A DNA stretch of 64,000 nucleotides from Bradyrhizobium diazoefficiens (GCF_016612535.1 NZ_JAENXS010000001.1:2939501-3003500), one strand, 5' to 3'; shown: positions 36,036-45,280, counted from the stretch's first letter. Translations and numbers: made by a program. The notes: a model not told the origin generated them from the letters alone.

Positions 36036-36743
36036 TTGTCCAGAGCCATCACCATCCTCGTGCTGACCTGCTTTCTCGTCCTCGGCGCCGCTACCACCGC
36101 CATCCTCGGCCGCGACAGCGTGCCCAGCGTCAGCGCCGAGATGATCACCGAGGCGCCGAAGCCGCTTGCCGCCAACCGCGCCGCCAAGGCCGACCGGCTG
36201 GTTCCGACGCTGGCGCTGGCCTCGGCCGCGATCGATCCGGTGCAGGTTCCCCCCGACAGGCTGTCGCAGGCACAAGTGCTGACCGAGCCGCTGCGCCAGG
36301 CCTTTGCTGCCGCGACACGGTCCGATTTTCCGATCTCCAAAGCGAACGTCAACGAGGCGCCCGCTGCCGCGGAAGCGCCCGCCGCAGTCGAAGCTCCGGC
36401 CAAGCCGAAGGTCGTCGCGAAGCCGCCGCCGCAAAAGACCTATTCGCTGCTGTCCGACGTGCAGATCGCGGGCATCAGGGATCGCCTGAAGCTGTCCTCA
36501 TCGCAGGAATATTACTGGCCTTCGGTTGAGACCGCGCTGCGCAACGTCGTCCGCAAGATTTCGGCCAACAAGCTCTCCAATCCGAACGGGCCGCGTGTGC
36601 CGATCGATCCGAACTGCGACGAGGTCCAGGAGCTGAAGTCGGCCGCGATGCCGCTGTTGTTCCAACTGCGTGACGACCAGAAGGAAGAAGTGCGCAAGCT
36701 CGCCCGCATCATCGGGCTCGAGAAGGTCGCACAGCAGATCTGA
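36036..36743 (+). CDS. Exported helical protein of unknown function
   Basis: A 235-residue protein starting at TTG 36036, with GGAGAG eight bases upstream. An N-terminal hydrophobic segment (ITILVLTCFLVLGAATTAIL) acts as signal or anchor. Residues about 108-135 are an Ala/Glu/Pro linker (NEAPAAAEAPAAVEAPAKPK). The C-terminal 100 residues form a helical domain: YSLLSDVQIAGIRDRLKLSS, QEYYWPSVETALRNVVRKIS and LRDDQKEEVRKLARIIGLEK. The repeated L..SQ...W / LRDDQ spacing recalls Spy/CpxP-type LTxxQ proteins, but the match is weak. Confidence 0.72.
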   Translation: MSRAITILVLTCFLVLGAATTAILGRDSVPSVSAEMITEAPKPLAANRAAKADRLVPTLALASAAIDPVQVPPDRLSQAQVLTEPLRQAFAAATRSDFPISKANVNEAPAAAEAPAAVEAPAKPKVVAKPPPQKTYSLLSDVQIAGIRDRLKLSSSQEYYWPSVETALRNVVRKISANKLSNPNGPRVPIDPNCDEVQELKSAAMPLLFQLRDDQKEEVRKLARIIGLEKVAQQI

Positions 36744-36829
36744 GGCATAGTTCCTCGAGGAAACTGCGCGCCCGTCAGGAACATCCGGCAATCGACAAGC
36801 GTTGCCCGCTCCAAACAGGGAGTGGACCA

Positions 36830-37522
36830 ATGCGTGCCTCGACAGCCTATTTCGTCGGTGCCGGATCGATTGTCGCCGCCATCGCCATTGGTCTTGGCGG
36901 CGGTATCGTCGCCGGCGATATCATGCATCCGATCCCGCCCAAGCAGGGCCCGGACACCAGCAAGATCGAGCGGCGCGCGGAAGCCGCCGCGCCGGCTACG
37001 ACGAATGCGCCGTCTGAGCCTGTGCAATACCTTACCGGTTCGCAAAGTTTCGGCGCGATGATCGCCGCGCCTGCGCAGGCGCAGAGCGAAGCCAAGACTG
37101 AAGCCAAGACTGAAGCCAAGCCTGATGTGCAGACCACTCAGGCGAACGCCGAACCCGCGGCACCGCCGCCTCCGCGGACGACGGCGGCGGTCGAGCCGCC
37201 CAAGCCTGCGCCACCTCCGCGAGCGACAAAACCCGTCGACCAGCAGGCCTCAACCGAGCCGGCATCCTCTCCCGACAACGCCTATGCCAAGGCCAGGGAT
37301 TCCGACGTGAAGCGTGCCGCGTCCGAGCGGCGACGTGCGGAGCGGCATGAGCGCTGGGCCGAGCGCCGCCGCTATGACCAGCGCGATGCACGCGGCGGGC
37401 GCGATCAGACCGACTGGGATGACGTCGCCCGCAACGTTCGCGCGGATTCCGACACCCGTGATGTTGTCGTCAGCCGTCCGCGCGGCGGCTTCAGGCTGTT
37501 CGGCCTGGATGACGACGATTAG
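36830..37522 (+). CDS. Membrane-anchored proline- and alanine-rich protein
   Basis: A 230-residue protein with one N-terminal membrane helix (TAYFVGAGSIVAAIAIGLGG). The middle is low complexity: a triple repeat of SEAKTEAKTEAKPD-like units then Pro-rich stretches (AEPAAPPPPRTTAAVEPPKP). The C-terminal third is very basic (RAASERRRAERHERWAERRR) with an acidic tip (LFGLDDDD). Likely an envelope-spanning linker protein. A GGGAGTGG ribosome site supports the ATG. No named domain. Confidence 0.72.
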   Translation: MRASTAYFVGAGSIVAAIAIGLGGGIVAGDIMHPIPPKQGPDTSKIERRAEAAAPATTNAPSEPVQYLTGSQSFGAMIAAPAQAQSEAKTEAKTEAKPDVQTTQANAEPAAPPPPRTTAAVEPPKPAPPPRATKPVDQQASTEPASSPDNAYAKARDSDVKRAASERRRAERHERWAERRRYDQRDARGGRDQTDWDDVARNVRADSDTRDVVVSRPRGGFRLFGLDDDD

Positions 37523-37582
37523 CCCGCCGGCACTCAGCTCGTGATGCAGGCGGCCGAGCGCGCGAACTTCTCCTGCAGAAGT

Positions 37583-37807
37583 TCACCCGCCGTGCGACGC
37601 CACCACTTTGCGGCAGGCGTCCGAGAGCTTGGTCTTGTTCTCGCGCAGGCAGGCATTCATCTGCGGCGGCTTGCCGATGTGCTCCGCGCAGAATTTGCCG
37701 GCGTCGCTGCGGCAGGCCATCTGCTCCTGCAGCGTGGGGCCGGATTGCGCCGTGGCGGGAAGGATGGTCGTGGCGAGCAACAGCGCGGCGAGTACCGAAG
37801 TCTTCAT
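37583..37807 (-). CDS. Secreted cysteine-rich small protein (cys-rich repeat type)
   Basis: A 74-residue exported protein, signal peptide MKTSVLAALLLATTILPATA. The mature part (ACRSDAGKFCAEHIGKPPQ, NACLRENKTKLSDACRKV) shows the C-x(8)-C...C-x(12)-C spacing of the Golgi-type cysteine-rich repeat, which is common in small rhizobial periplasmic proteins. Function unknown; a copper or stress link has been suggested for some relatives but cannot be read here. Confidence 0.78.
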   Translation of the reverse strand: MKTSVLAALLLATTILPATAQSGPTLQEQMACRSDAGKFCAEHIGKPPQMNACLRENKTKLSDACRKVVASHGG

Positions 37808-38061
37808 GAGGCACCTCTTAGGATTGTTCTTGGGGATTGAATCGTCGGCTTGGGATCAAGCGGGGGGACCATCTCGCGCAGGCTTGGTGCCGGTCCATGC
37901 CATGTTCATGGCATCGCGAGGGTCGGGTTGGCGCCGCGATGCCTGCCGCCCCCCATCTTCATGGCATGTATCCGCGCTGCATCTTTTGCCATTGAGGCTG
38001 CACGTCGGCTGCGAGACCCGGTGATTGCATCGGGGCGCCGAACGGGAGCAGGAGAGCAAAA

Positions 38062-38352
38062 ATGTCGACAAGAATGGGAGCGCTGAATGCCGGCCTGACG
38101 ATCATGGTGCTGGCGAGTGCTGCGACGGTGGCGCTGGGCGCAAGTCCGGCGCAGGCTGTGGTCTATTGCAAGACGGTCGGCGTGCCCAAGGGCTGCATAG
38201 TGCGGCCGGACGCGGCGGTGGTGGTTGTGCCCGGAGCGCCGGTTGCAGCTGCGGTCGTGGCAACGCCTGGCGTGGGTGCGCCCGGTGTTGGTGTTCGCGC
38301 CGGTACGCCGATGAATCGCGGCGGCCCGGTCAATCGCGTCGGCGTGCGCTAA
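38062..38352 (+). CDS. Small secreted Val/Ala/Gly-rich protein
   Basis: A 96-residue exported protein with a long signal region (GLTIMVLASAATVALGASPA, cleavage near QAVV). The mature N-terminus has two cysteines (VVYCKTVGVPKGCIVRP), then a low-complexity Val/Ala/Pro/Gly tail. Its ribosome site AGGAGAGC is good. Related short proteins with a YCKTVGVPKGC motif occur in Bradyrhizobium. Function unknown. Confidence 0.7.
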   Translation: MSTRMGALNAGLTIMVLASAATVALGASPAQAVVYCKTVGVPKGCIVRPDAAVVVVPGAPVAAAVVATPGVGAPGVGVRAGTPMNRGGPVNRVGVR

Positions 38353-38487
38353 TGATTGTCTTTGGATTGAGTTGATTGCGTCCTTCGGGCGCAGGGAGCC
38401 TGCGAACGAACCCCCCGTCCTTCGCAAACCAACATCCCGGCCCGATCCCTCTCCCCGCACGTCCCATGCGCCCGGGGAGGGGGCTTT

Positions 38488-40395
38488 TCAGCCTGCGGCC
38501 GCGTCGCTGTCGGGAAAAACTTGCGGCAAGTGCAGCCGCACGCGCGTGCCCGACGTATCCGAGCTCAAATCGAGGACTGCGCCGCTGCGCGCCGCGCGGC
38601 TCTTCATGTTGCGCAAGCCGCGAGCCGTCTGGCTCGCGCCGTCGTCGCCAAGGGCAAAGCCATGACCGTCGTCTGCAATGCAGATCACGCCATACGCTCC
38701 CTGGCCGTCATCGCGCGTTTCGATGGTCACGATGATGTGGCGGGCGCTCGCGTGCTTGACCGCATTGGTCACGGCCTCGTCCAGGATGCGCACGATCTGG
38801 ATGACGTGCCAGGGCCTGAGCTCGGGGTGCAGTGGCAGCCCCTGCGGCGTCGCCACGCGCCAGTCGAGCGCGATGTCATGCGGCCGCAATTGCATCGCCG
38901 CGCGCTCGCGCCAGGAGCCGAGCGCCAGCATGAGGTCGCCGCCGATGTCGTCCATGGAATCGATGACCAGGCGCAAATCCTTCAGCGCGGCGCGCGCCGC
39001 GTCCGTGATGGTCGCGCCCTCCTGCCCGCGCTCGGACAGCGCGACGATGCTGATCAGCTGGCCGCCGAGACCGTCATGCAGGTCGCGCATCAGTCGCGTG
39101 CGCTCGTTGGCGAGGGTTGCGGCCCGCGCGCGTGATTCCTCGCGGGCGAAGCTCGCCTTCAACCGCTCCTCGGCCTCGCGCACGCGCGCGACGAGCTGAC
39201 CGGCAAAGCTGTCGACCTGGTTTAGGGCACGGGCGAAGCGCCAGGTCAGCCCGGCGCCGATCGCGATCAGCAGCGCCGAGTAGGACAGCCGCGAGACGAA
39301 CGTGCGCTCGTTGGGCATGATCTCGAACACAGACAGCATGTCGTGGACCCAGCAGGTCAGCACGATGGTCGCCGCGCAGCCGAGTATGAAGCTGGCCACG
39401 TCCTGTCGCCGGAGCGCGGCGTAGGCCGCGATGCCGGCCATCAGGACCAGGCAGAACCCGACCGTCGGGATGCCGAGAAGCGGGAAGAGAATGCGCGGCA
39501 GCGGCGGGCCTGCGATCAGGCCGCCTGCGATTACGATGATCCCCGGCACGAACAGCAGCACGCCGTAGCGCGGCCAGCGCCAGCCGAGGAACAGCACGGT
39601 CGACAGCACGATCAGCGCGCTCTCGATCGGCGCGGAGGAGAGCAGCACCCCGGCAAGTCGGGACGAGGTGGCCGGCGGCAATGGCGGCGGCAGGAAGGCC
39701 TGTATTACGCCGAGCACCATCGCCACCGCCAGAACGCCATAGACCGGCTCGTGGCGCCGCATCAGCCACATGATCGCGAGGATGACCGCGAGGATCGATT
39801 GCCAGGCGGAGAATACCACCGGCAGCGTCACGAACAGCAGCGTGCGCGTCTCGAAGGCCGGACGCAGGGCGGCGTCCGGGCCGACATAGACGGTGTCGAG
39901 AAAGCCTCGCAACGGTCCCCACACGAACAGCCGCACGGTGATGTCGTTCGCTCCGTCGCGCAGCAGCGAGGCCGGGATCACCGCGATCTCCGGCGTATTG
40001 CGGTCGGGCCGATTGGCGTTTGGGTCGCGCCGGGAATCCAGGATGGCGACGCCGTTGACCGCAACCTCCACGCCGTTGCTGAAGCGCGGCAGGAAAACCG
40101 ACCAGGTCGTATCAGCAGCATCGGGCCTGAAGGCGAATTTGCCCGAATAGCGCGGCGGATCGTCGAGCGAATAGCGCGCCGCCGTAAAATGCGGCAGCGT
40201 GACTTGCCGCGTCGTGCCGGCTTCGCGCAGGGAAAATTCGCTCACCGCAAAATCGTCGGGGTCGCTGGGCTGGAGCAGCCGTAGCCCGAGCATGGTGGCG
40301 ACCACGATCAGTGCCTGGAGCAGCAGATACGGCGCGACGCGCGCGAGCCGCAGCCTGTGCCGCGGGACCACGGCCTTCGCGGCAATCTCGCTCAC
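38488..40395 (-). CDS. Sensor histidine kinase, NarL-type, with seven-helix sensor
   Basis: A 635-residue membrane kinase. One N-terminal helix (VAPYLLLQALIVVATMLGLR), a periplasmic beta-sandwich (residues about 45-190; FAFRPDAADTTWSVFLPRFS), then seven hydrophobic helices between about 190 and 390, resembling the 7TMR-DISM layout. The HisKA_3 phospho-acceptor His is in TRLMRDLHDGLGGQLISIVA near residue 440. The ATPase domain has the N box (DEAVTNAVKHASARHI) and G box (IADDGHGFALGDDG, GLRNMKSRAA). It starts at GTG, overlapping the regulator stop by four bases. Signal unknown. Confidence 0.88.
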   Translation of the reverse strand: MSEIAAKAVVPRHRLRLARVAPYLLLQALIVVATMLGLRLLQPSDPDDFAVSEFSLREAGTTRQVTLPHFTAARYSLDDPPRYSGKFAFRPDAADTTWSVFLPRFSNGVEVAVNGVAILDSRRDPNANRPDRNTPEIAVIPASLLRDGANDITVRLFVWGPLRGFLDTVYVGPDAALRPAFETRTLLFVTLPVVFSAWQSILAVILAIMWLMRRHEPVYGVLAVAMVLGVIQAFLPPPLPPATSSRLAGVLLSSAPIESALIVLSTVLFLGWRWPRYGVLLFVPGIIVIAGGLIAGPPLPRILFPLLGIPTVGFCLVLMAGIAAYAALRRQDVASFILGCAATIVLTCWVHDMLSVFEIMPNERTFVSRLSYSALLIAIGAGLTWRFARALNQVDSFAGQLVARVREAEERLKASFAREESRARAATLANERTRLMRDLHDGLGGQLISIVALSERGQEGATITDAARAALKDLRLVIDSMDDIGGDLMLALGSWRERAAMQLRPHDIALDWRVATPQGLPLHPELRPWHVIQIVRILDEAVTNAVKHASARHIIVTIETRDDGQGAYGVICIADDGHGFALGDDGASQTARGLRNMKSRAARSGAVLDLSSDTSGTRVRLHLPQVFPDSDAAAG

Positions 40396-41075
40396 AGCTT
40401 GATCAGACCCTGCTGCACCGCCTCGAAGACGGCTTCACCGCGCGTGTGCACCTCGAGCTTGCGGTAGACGTTCTTGATGTGGCCGGGCACGGTCTGGCGT
40501 GACAGACCGAGATGGCTCGCGATCTCGGCGTAGCTAAAACCCTTGGCGATGCCCCAGAGAATGTCGATCTCGCGCGGCGTCAGTTTCGCGGTGTTGAGCA
40601 CCGGCCCGGGCGGCGGCTCTGCCGAGTTCTGCGCAGTCCCTTGTGTTCTGCGCACGATGAAGCGGGCGATCGAGGCCGAGATCGGCGAATGCCCGGCGAC
40701 GAGATCGCGCACGGTGGTGGCGATGTCGGTCGGGAAGGCGTCCTTCAGCAGATAGCCGGTGGCGCCGACGGTGATCGCGGAGATCACGCTTTCCTCGTCG
40801 CCCAGCGCCGAGATCACCATGATCTCGGTGTCCGGAAAGCGCCGCCGGGTCTCGCGGATCAGCTCGACGCCGTGGCCGTCGGGCAGCCGCAGATCGGTCA
40901 GCAGCACGCGCGGCGCGCCACTGGTGAGCGCATCGCGGGCCTCACTGAGCGAGCCGGCCATGCGCACCTCGTAGCCGGCCTTCACCAGCGCGTCCTGAAG
41001 ACGCCAGCAGGTCGGTGCGTCGTCCTCGACGAGGAGGATGGTGATGGCCGCACCGGTCTCGCCCTGGTCCGTCAT
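40392..41075 (-). CDS. Response regulator, NarL/LuxR type
   Basis: A 227-residue transcription factor. Receiver domain (residues about 10-125) with acidic pair ILLVEDDAPTC, phospho-acceptor Asp in RVLLTDLRLPDGHGVEL near residue 60, and the conserved Lys in GYLLKDAFPTD. The LuxR-type helix-turn-helix is LTPREIDILWGIAKGFSYAE followed by IASHLGLSRQTVPGHIKNVY. It is first in a two-gene operon with the kinase. Targets unknown. Confidence 0.92.
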   Translation of the reverse strand: MTDQGETGAAITILLVEDDAPTCWRLQDALVKAGYEVRMAGSLSEARDALTSGAPRVLLTDLRLPDGHGVELIRETRRRFPDTEIMVISALGDEESVISAITVGATGYLLKDAFPTDIATTVRDLVAGHSPISASIARFIVRRTQGTAQNSAEPPPGPVLNTAKLTPREIDILWGIAKGFSYAEIASHLGLSRQTVPGHIKNVYRKLEVHTRGEAVFEAVQQGLIKL

Positions 41076-41153
41076 GATCGTGGTCCCGGCCGCGTGTCCC
41101 CCGCGGCGCGCGCGCCAAGTTTAGCCGCGGCGCGGAGGACGTGACACCCATAA

Positions 41154-43829
41154 TCATGGGGGCGGGGGCGCCGGCAACCGCTGCAGGCGGATCGTCGCCG
41201 TTCCGCTGTTGTTTTTGTAGAACTGGACGCGCCGTCCCTGGAGCGGAACGAGCCAGCGTGGTGCGAGCCGCGTGGGGATGAGGCGCGGGAAGAGCTGGAC
41301 GGCGTCGTTGACGTAGAAGAACAGCTCGCCGGCCTCGGGCGCCTCGAACTCCGCGACGAACAGTTCGGACAATCCCTGCTTGCGCCAGAGCGCGCGCGCC
41401 GCCGGCAGCGCCGCGGCCGGGATCGGCTCGAAATCCCCGAACGGCTTCCAGGCGCGACTCAATTCGCTATCCGGGTTCTTGAACTCCGCGGAGTCCTCGA
41501 CATGGATCGGATAGTCGTCCTTGCTCTCGTCCTCATAGTCCGGCACAGTCGTGTGGATCCGTCGCGGCAGATCGTTCGCCGGGAGCCCGTTGACGGCCTG
41601 CAGCGGCAGATCGTTCGATCCGCGCGCGCCCACGCGGAGGACCGGCTGAAACCAGTCCGCGCCCTGAAGCCGCAGGATCGGGACGGCCAGGCGGTGGGTC
41701 GGATCCGGCGGGGTCTTGAAGCCGTTCAGGCCGGTCATGATGGTGCGGTCGAACCATGGATCGGCCATCTGGATCCAGACGCGGTATTTGCGCCCCTTCT
41801 CGACCGCGAGTCGGCTTGGCCAGCAGAAATCGCTGACGTCGAACAATTCTCCGTCGCGGGCCGTGACCGGAATGTCGCCGACGGCATGCGGCGATGCGCT
41901 GCTCTTGCAGAAATCGCCGACGCCCGCGCGCCAGTCGAGATAGCCGCGGGACAGCAACAGCAGACCCGAGCCGAAAATGGCGGCGAGGAAAACAGCTGGC
42001 ATCAGCACGTTGGTGAAGGCCATACGCACCGGCCAGGCATGCAGGCGCATCCAGCGGCCGATCGCGAGCAGCCAGCCGGATTTGCTGACCCGGCGTCGCG
42101 ATGCCATCCGGTCGGGCCTGTACCAGGCCAGCCGGGCGCGTTCCTGAATGCTGTCGCGCAGCACCGCATTCCTGTTCCACGCGATCAGGATGATGATGAC
42201 GAGCACCGTCGTGACGAACGGATAATAGAGCGCGATGGCAAGCCATGGCGCCGCGTAGGACGGCAGCACGCTCGCGAGCAGATCGGCGAACGGCTTGACG
42301 ACGGTGCCCGTGCCGTTGTCGATCGCCGTGATCCATTTGAGCAGGGTGGTATCTTCAAGTCCGTGCTGCTTGGACGATCCCACGACGGAGCGCGCGATCC
42401 AGGGCCATGCGGCCAGGATGCCGAGCGTGATCAGCAGCGAGAAATAGGCGACGCGGCGCCACCACACGGTGTCGAGAACCTGCCGCGCCATCTCGGGATT
42501 CGGCGGGCTCATCGCCATGAAGGCGTCGGCTTCCGCCGCCCTATGGCCATCGCCTTCTCTTTTCGCGTAGGCGGACCTCATGGCCTTGCGCGTTTCGTCC
42601 CGCGTCAGCGGCAGCACCTGTCCATCCGGCAGCAGCACTTTGGCATTTGCCGGAAGCATCAGCGGCGCATAATTGTCGCATCCGTGCAGCATGCGTTCGA
42701 CCACGCCGAAGTGCACCACCGGCGGTCCGCCATCTTCGACGCGGTCGTGGATCGGCCGCGGGCCGTAGCGGTACAGCACGCCGGCGCCGCTGCGCGAATC
42801 GTGCATCGGCCCGATCGCCGACTGGTACTCGCGGAAATGCGCGATCGTGCCGTCCTGGAAACGGAGCTGGTTGCCGAGCTGCTCGACCATCCACACCAGC
42901 GGCACGAAGGACAGCGTGGATTCCGGATAGCCTCCGCCGATGTCGGAATGGGAGCCTGCGAACCACACCTCCTTGACGGCCTGCCCCTCGGCAAGCCCGG
43001 CCTGATCGATGCGCAGCGGGTGGAAGGTGGTGCGTTCGTCGTCAAGCGCGAGCGCCTGGCAGGCGTGCTTCACCTTGCCGGAGAGCCGGTAGTTTCGGAA
43101 CGAAATCGGCCAGATCGCCCAGTCGATAGCGACACGGAGCTCCTCGATCGGTACGCCGAACGCCTCGACCGTGTCGAACAGTCCGAGGAATTCGATCTTG
43201 ACCTCCTTGCGGCCGTCCATGGCCTCGCGGACGCTGGCATAAGAGCGATGCCGGAAAATGAGATCATAGAGATAGATCAGCACGTCGCGGATCCAGCGCA
43301 CGACCCAGATTGTCGGCAGGCTGCGATAGCCGACCGACTCCTTGCGATACTTCCGCCATGCGGCCATCGTGTTGCGCTGCATCTCCGCATGCGACACAGC
43401 GACCTTGTCGATCACCGCCGGCACCAGCCCCTGGCTCGCGATCAGGGCTGCCAGCGTGCGCGCGGTGAAGGCGCCGCGGCTGAAGCCGAAGATGTAGATC
43501 TCGTCGCCCTCGCGCCAGTTCCAGCACAGGAAGCGATAGAGCTTGCGCACGTTGGCCGGCACGCCGATGCCGGTGGCGCCGTCGAGTGCGGCGAGCGGCG
43601 CCCAGCCGGCGGTGCCGACGCCCTTGATGTAATAGGCGATCTGGTCGGGCTTGGTATGGTCGAGCGCCTCGTAGAGACGCCAGACGCTGGATTCCTGGGT
43701 CGTGAAGGCGTTGCCGGTGCCGTCGGCGAACAGCACCAGCTTGCGCGGCGGACGGGCGTCGGCCGCGATCTCGTCAGCATCCGGATTGTTGTGCGCGTGT
43801 TCCGGTCCCGCCCCATCCCGGTGTGACAT
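41154..43829 (-). CDS. DUF2235 alpha/beta-hydrolase with membrane helices
   Basis: An 891-residue protein. The DUF2235 domain (residues about 30-400) starts with KLVLFADGTGNAFTTQESSV and has the nucleophile motif EIYIFGFSRGAFTARTLAAL (G-F-S-R-G) and the late motif SHSDIGGGYPEST. This domain is shared with T6SS Tle phospholipases. Residues about 470-650 hold three or four hydrophobic helices (VAYFSLLITLGILAAWPWIA, LYYPFVTTVLVIIILIAW, VLMPAVFLAAIFGSGLLLLS), and the C-terminal 240 residues have a beta-sandwich look. GGAGGAG precedes ATG 43829. No T6SS genes are near, so a housekeeping lipase role is possible. Confidence 0.85.
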   Translation of the reverse strand: MSHRDGAGPEHAHNNPDADEIAADARPPRKLVLFADGTGNAFTTQESSVWRLYEALDHTKPDQIAYYIKGVGTAGWAPLAALDGATGIGVPANVRKLYRFLCWNWREGDEIYIFGFSRGAFTARTLAALIASQGLVPAVIDKVAVSHAEMQRNTMAAWRKYRKESVGYRSLPTIWVVRWIRDVLIYLYDLIFRHRSYASVREAMDGRKEVKIEFLGLFDTVEAFGVPIEELRVAIDWAIWPISFRNYRLSGKVKHACQALALDDERTTFHPLRIDQAGLAEGQAVKEVWFAGSHSDIGGGYPESTLSFVPLVWMVEQLGNQLRFQDGTIAHFREYQSAIGPMHDSRSGAGVLYRYGPRPIHDRVEDGGPPVVHFGVVERMLHGCDNYAPLMLPANAKVLLPDGQVLPLTRDETRKAMRSAYAKREGDGHRAAEADAFMAMSPPNPEMARQVLDTVWWRRVAYFSLLITLGILAAWPWIARSVVGSSKQHGLEDTTLLKWITAIDNGTGTVVKPFADLLASVLPSYAAPWLAIALYYPFVTTVLVIIILIAWNRNAVLRDSIQERARLAWYRPDRMASRRRVSKSGWLLAIGRWMRLHAWPVRMAFTNVLMPAVFLAAIFGSGLLLLSRGYLDWRAGVGDFCKSSASPHAVGDIPVTARDGELFDVSDFCWPSRLAVEKGRKYRVWIQMADPWFDRTIMTGLNGFKTPPDPTHRLAVPILRLQGADWFQPVLRVGARGSNDLPLQAVNGLPANDLPRRIHTTVPDYEDESKDDYPIHVEDSAEFKNPDSELSRAWKPFGDFEPIPAAALPAARALWRKQGLSELFVAEFEAPEAGELFFYVNDAVQLFPRLIPTRLAPRWLVPLQGRRVQFYKNNSGTATIRLQRLPAPPPP

Positions 43830-44284
43830 GGACTCCTCCGAAAATTCAGTTGGGGATGCTTTAAGCCCCGCTCGGGCGGCATCCTTCAAATTCAATCAAT
43901 GGTCGCGAAATGAAATAATGGATGTATTTCATCCACAATCGCGCTGAGGTAGCAAGAAGAATTGCGCCGTCGTGCTCCGGCTTTCTATGATCTCAGCCAC
44001 AATCGGCAAAAGAAATGCCCGGGCAAGCCCCGGCACGATTTGCTCGCGGCTTCAACGATCTCCCTTATTTCAACAGCTGCTTTCGCCGCCGGTTTGGGCT
44101 TACGACGACCGCGGCGCTGGGCAAGTGAAGGCTCGTTCTTCGCGGCCGTTGTAGGGTGGGTTAGCGACGTGCCGAAGAACGAGGGCGGGGTGCGTAACCC
44201 ACCTCTTCTGCTTCCCTGGAGACACACCGTGGTGGGTTACGCCGAGCGGTCTGCGCTTCGCGCAGTCCGCAGGGCTAACCCACC
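43830..44284. other. Gene-free stretch of about 450 bases
   Basis: Bases 43830-44150 show no supported gene; both strands have only short or shadow-like frames. The rest is the family A repeat. It must hold the promoter of the DUF2235 gene (minus strand). Confidence 0.55.
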
Positions 44285-44288
44285 CTAC
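44151..44288. repeat. Palindromic intergenic repeat, family A
   Basis: A 138-base element with perfect ends GTAGGGTGGGTTAG / CTAACCCACCCTAC and inner TGCGTAACCCACC / GGTGGGTTACGC. It is the longer sister of the copy at 5848-5961. Its edge overlaps the stop of the next minus-strand gene by a few bases. Confidence 0.8.
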
Positions 44289-44521
44289 AACGACTCCACC
44301 CGCGGCGGCGGATAGCGCCGCGCCAGCATCGACAGCGGCAGGCGCCGCTCGTCCGCCGGCAGCTCCAGCCAGGCCAGCACCAGCGGCCGCTTCCAGTCAC
44401 CGACGCCGAACTCCATGTCCACCCATTTCTGTGGCTCGGGGCCATCGAGGCCGCGGACCCAGACGAAATAGCGGGGCAGCTCGTCGGCGTCCGTGTCCGT
44501 CGTACGTCTCCTGGCCATCAC
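44285..44521 (-). CDS. Small conserved protein of unknown function
   Basis: A 78-residue soluble protein with one clear segment LPRYFVWVRGLDGPEPQKWV and DMEFGVGDWKRPLVLAWLEL, then a basic Pro-containing end. No signal sequence. A frame this regular, with Trp-rich conserved-looking core, suggests a real gene. Its stop lies inside the end of the repeat, so the last residues may be repeat-encoded. Confidence 0.6.
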   Translation of the reverse strand: MMARRRTTDTDADELPRYFVWVRGLDGPEPQKWVDMEFGVGDWKRPLVLAWLELPADERRLPLSMLARRYPPPRVESL

Positions 44522-44598
44522 ACGCTCGCTACATCGACACGCTTTGTCCGTAGGATATAGGTATTGGCTCGGCGAAGTCGAACTCAGGTCCCGAGGAT

Positions 44599-45060
44599 AT
44601 GGACGAAACGGTGATCGATCGTTGGGGTGACGCCTCGGAGGCGGTGACGAGGCTGACCGGATCCTGGTCGTTCAACCGGGTCATCGAAGGTCAAGGCACG
44701 ATGCAGGGCGTTGCGATTGTCACCCCGCGGGATGAGGCGACGTTGGCCTATCACGAGCAGGGGCGTCTGCGGCTGCTGAACGGCACCGAGCTCGAGGCAG
44801 AGCGAGAATATGTCCTCCGCAGGACGGGTGGAGGCTTCGACGTCTTCTTCAAGGAGACGCCGCCGCGGCTATTCCACACCATCTCGCTGTCCGCATCCGA
44901 CGGCGGAGCCCTGAGCGGAAGCGCGGGACATCTATGCAGTCTCGACGACTATCAGTCGACGTACGCGTTCCTGCCCAATGGACGTTTCACTATTCGTCAC
45001 GTGGTGTCGGGCCCACGCAAGGACTACACGATGACGACGATCTACGCGCGCGTCACGTGA
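44599..45060 (+). CDS. DUF6314 family protein
   Basis: A 153-residue soluble protein resembling DUF6314: LTGSWSFNRVIEGQGTMQGV, YHEQGRLRLLNGTELEAERE, and the end YAFLPNGRFTIRHVVSGPRK with DYTMTTIYARV. The pattern is an antiparallel beta-barrel like lipocalins (G-x-W near the start). It probably binds a small hydrophobic or charged ligand in the cytoplasm. No signal peptide. Function unknown. Confidence 0.78.
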   Translation: MDETVIDRWGDASEAVTRLTGSWSFNRVIEGQGTMQGVAIVTPRDEATLAYHEQGRLRLLNGTELEAEREYVLRRTGGGFDVFFKETPPRLFHTISLSASDGGALSGSAGHLCSLDDYQSTYAFLPNGRFTIRHVVSGPRKDYTMTTIYARVT

Positions 45061-45195
45061 CGCGCGCGGCCGCGTCGTTGCGAGGGGGATGGGATCAAGC
45101 TTCGTCGAGCCAGTCCGTCTTCGTCAAGAGGCTTCGCCGCACACGCTGCGCCCTTGCGGTCTTGGGTGCCACGCGCAGCCCGAACGGGCGAAGCG

Positions 45196-45280
45196 TGGTG
45201 CCCCTGGCCGGAATCGAACCAGCACTCCTTGCGGAACTCGATTTTGAGTCGAGCGCGTCTACCAGTTCCGCCACAGGGGC
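45196..45280 (-). tRNA. tRNA-Leu (anticodon CAA)
   Basis: On the minus strand an 85-base gene with encoded CCA. Acceptor GCCCCTG pairs with CAGGGGC; the D arm is GGCGGAACTGGTAGACGCG. The anticodon stem CTCGA / TCGAG encloses loop CTCAAAA, anticodon CAA, decoding UUG. The extra arm and the T arm GGTTCGATTCCGGCC are as in class II leucine tRNAs. Confidence 0.95.

Noticed and set aside
37900..37925. Small palindrome ATGCCATG-TT-CATGGCAT as a possible operator
   Set aside because: Only eight bases per arm, between genes of unknown function, with no regulator nearby; not enough to support a call.
41502..43826. 774-residue plus-strand open frame across the DUF2235 gene
   Set aside because: The other strand carries GxSxG and membrane helices in a coherent protein; this frame has no recognisable feature.
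43985..44227. 80-residue minus-strand frame inside the family A repeat region
   Set aside because: Half of it is encoded by the palindromic repeat; low-quality composition.
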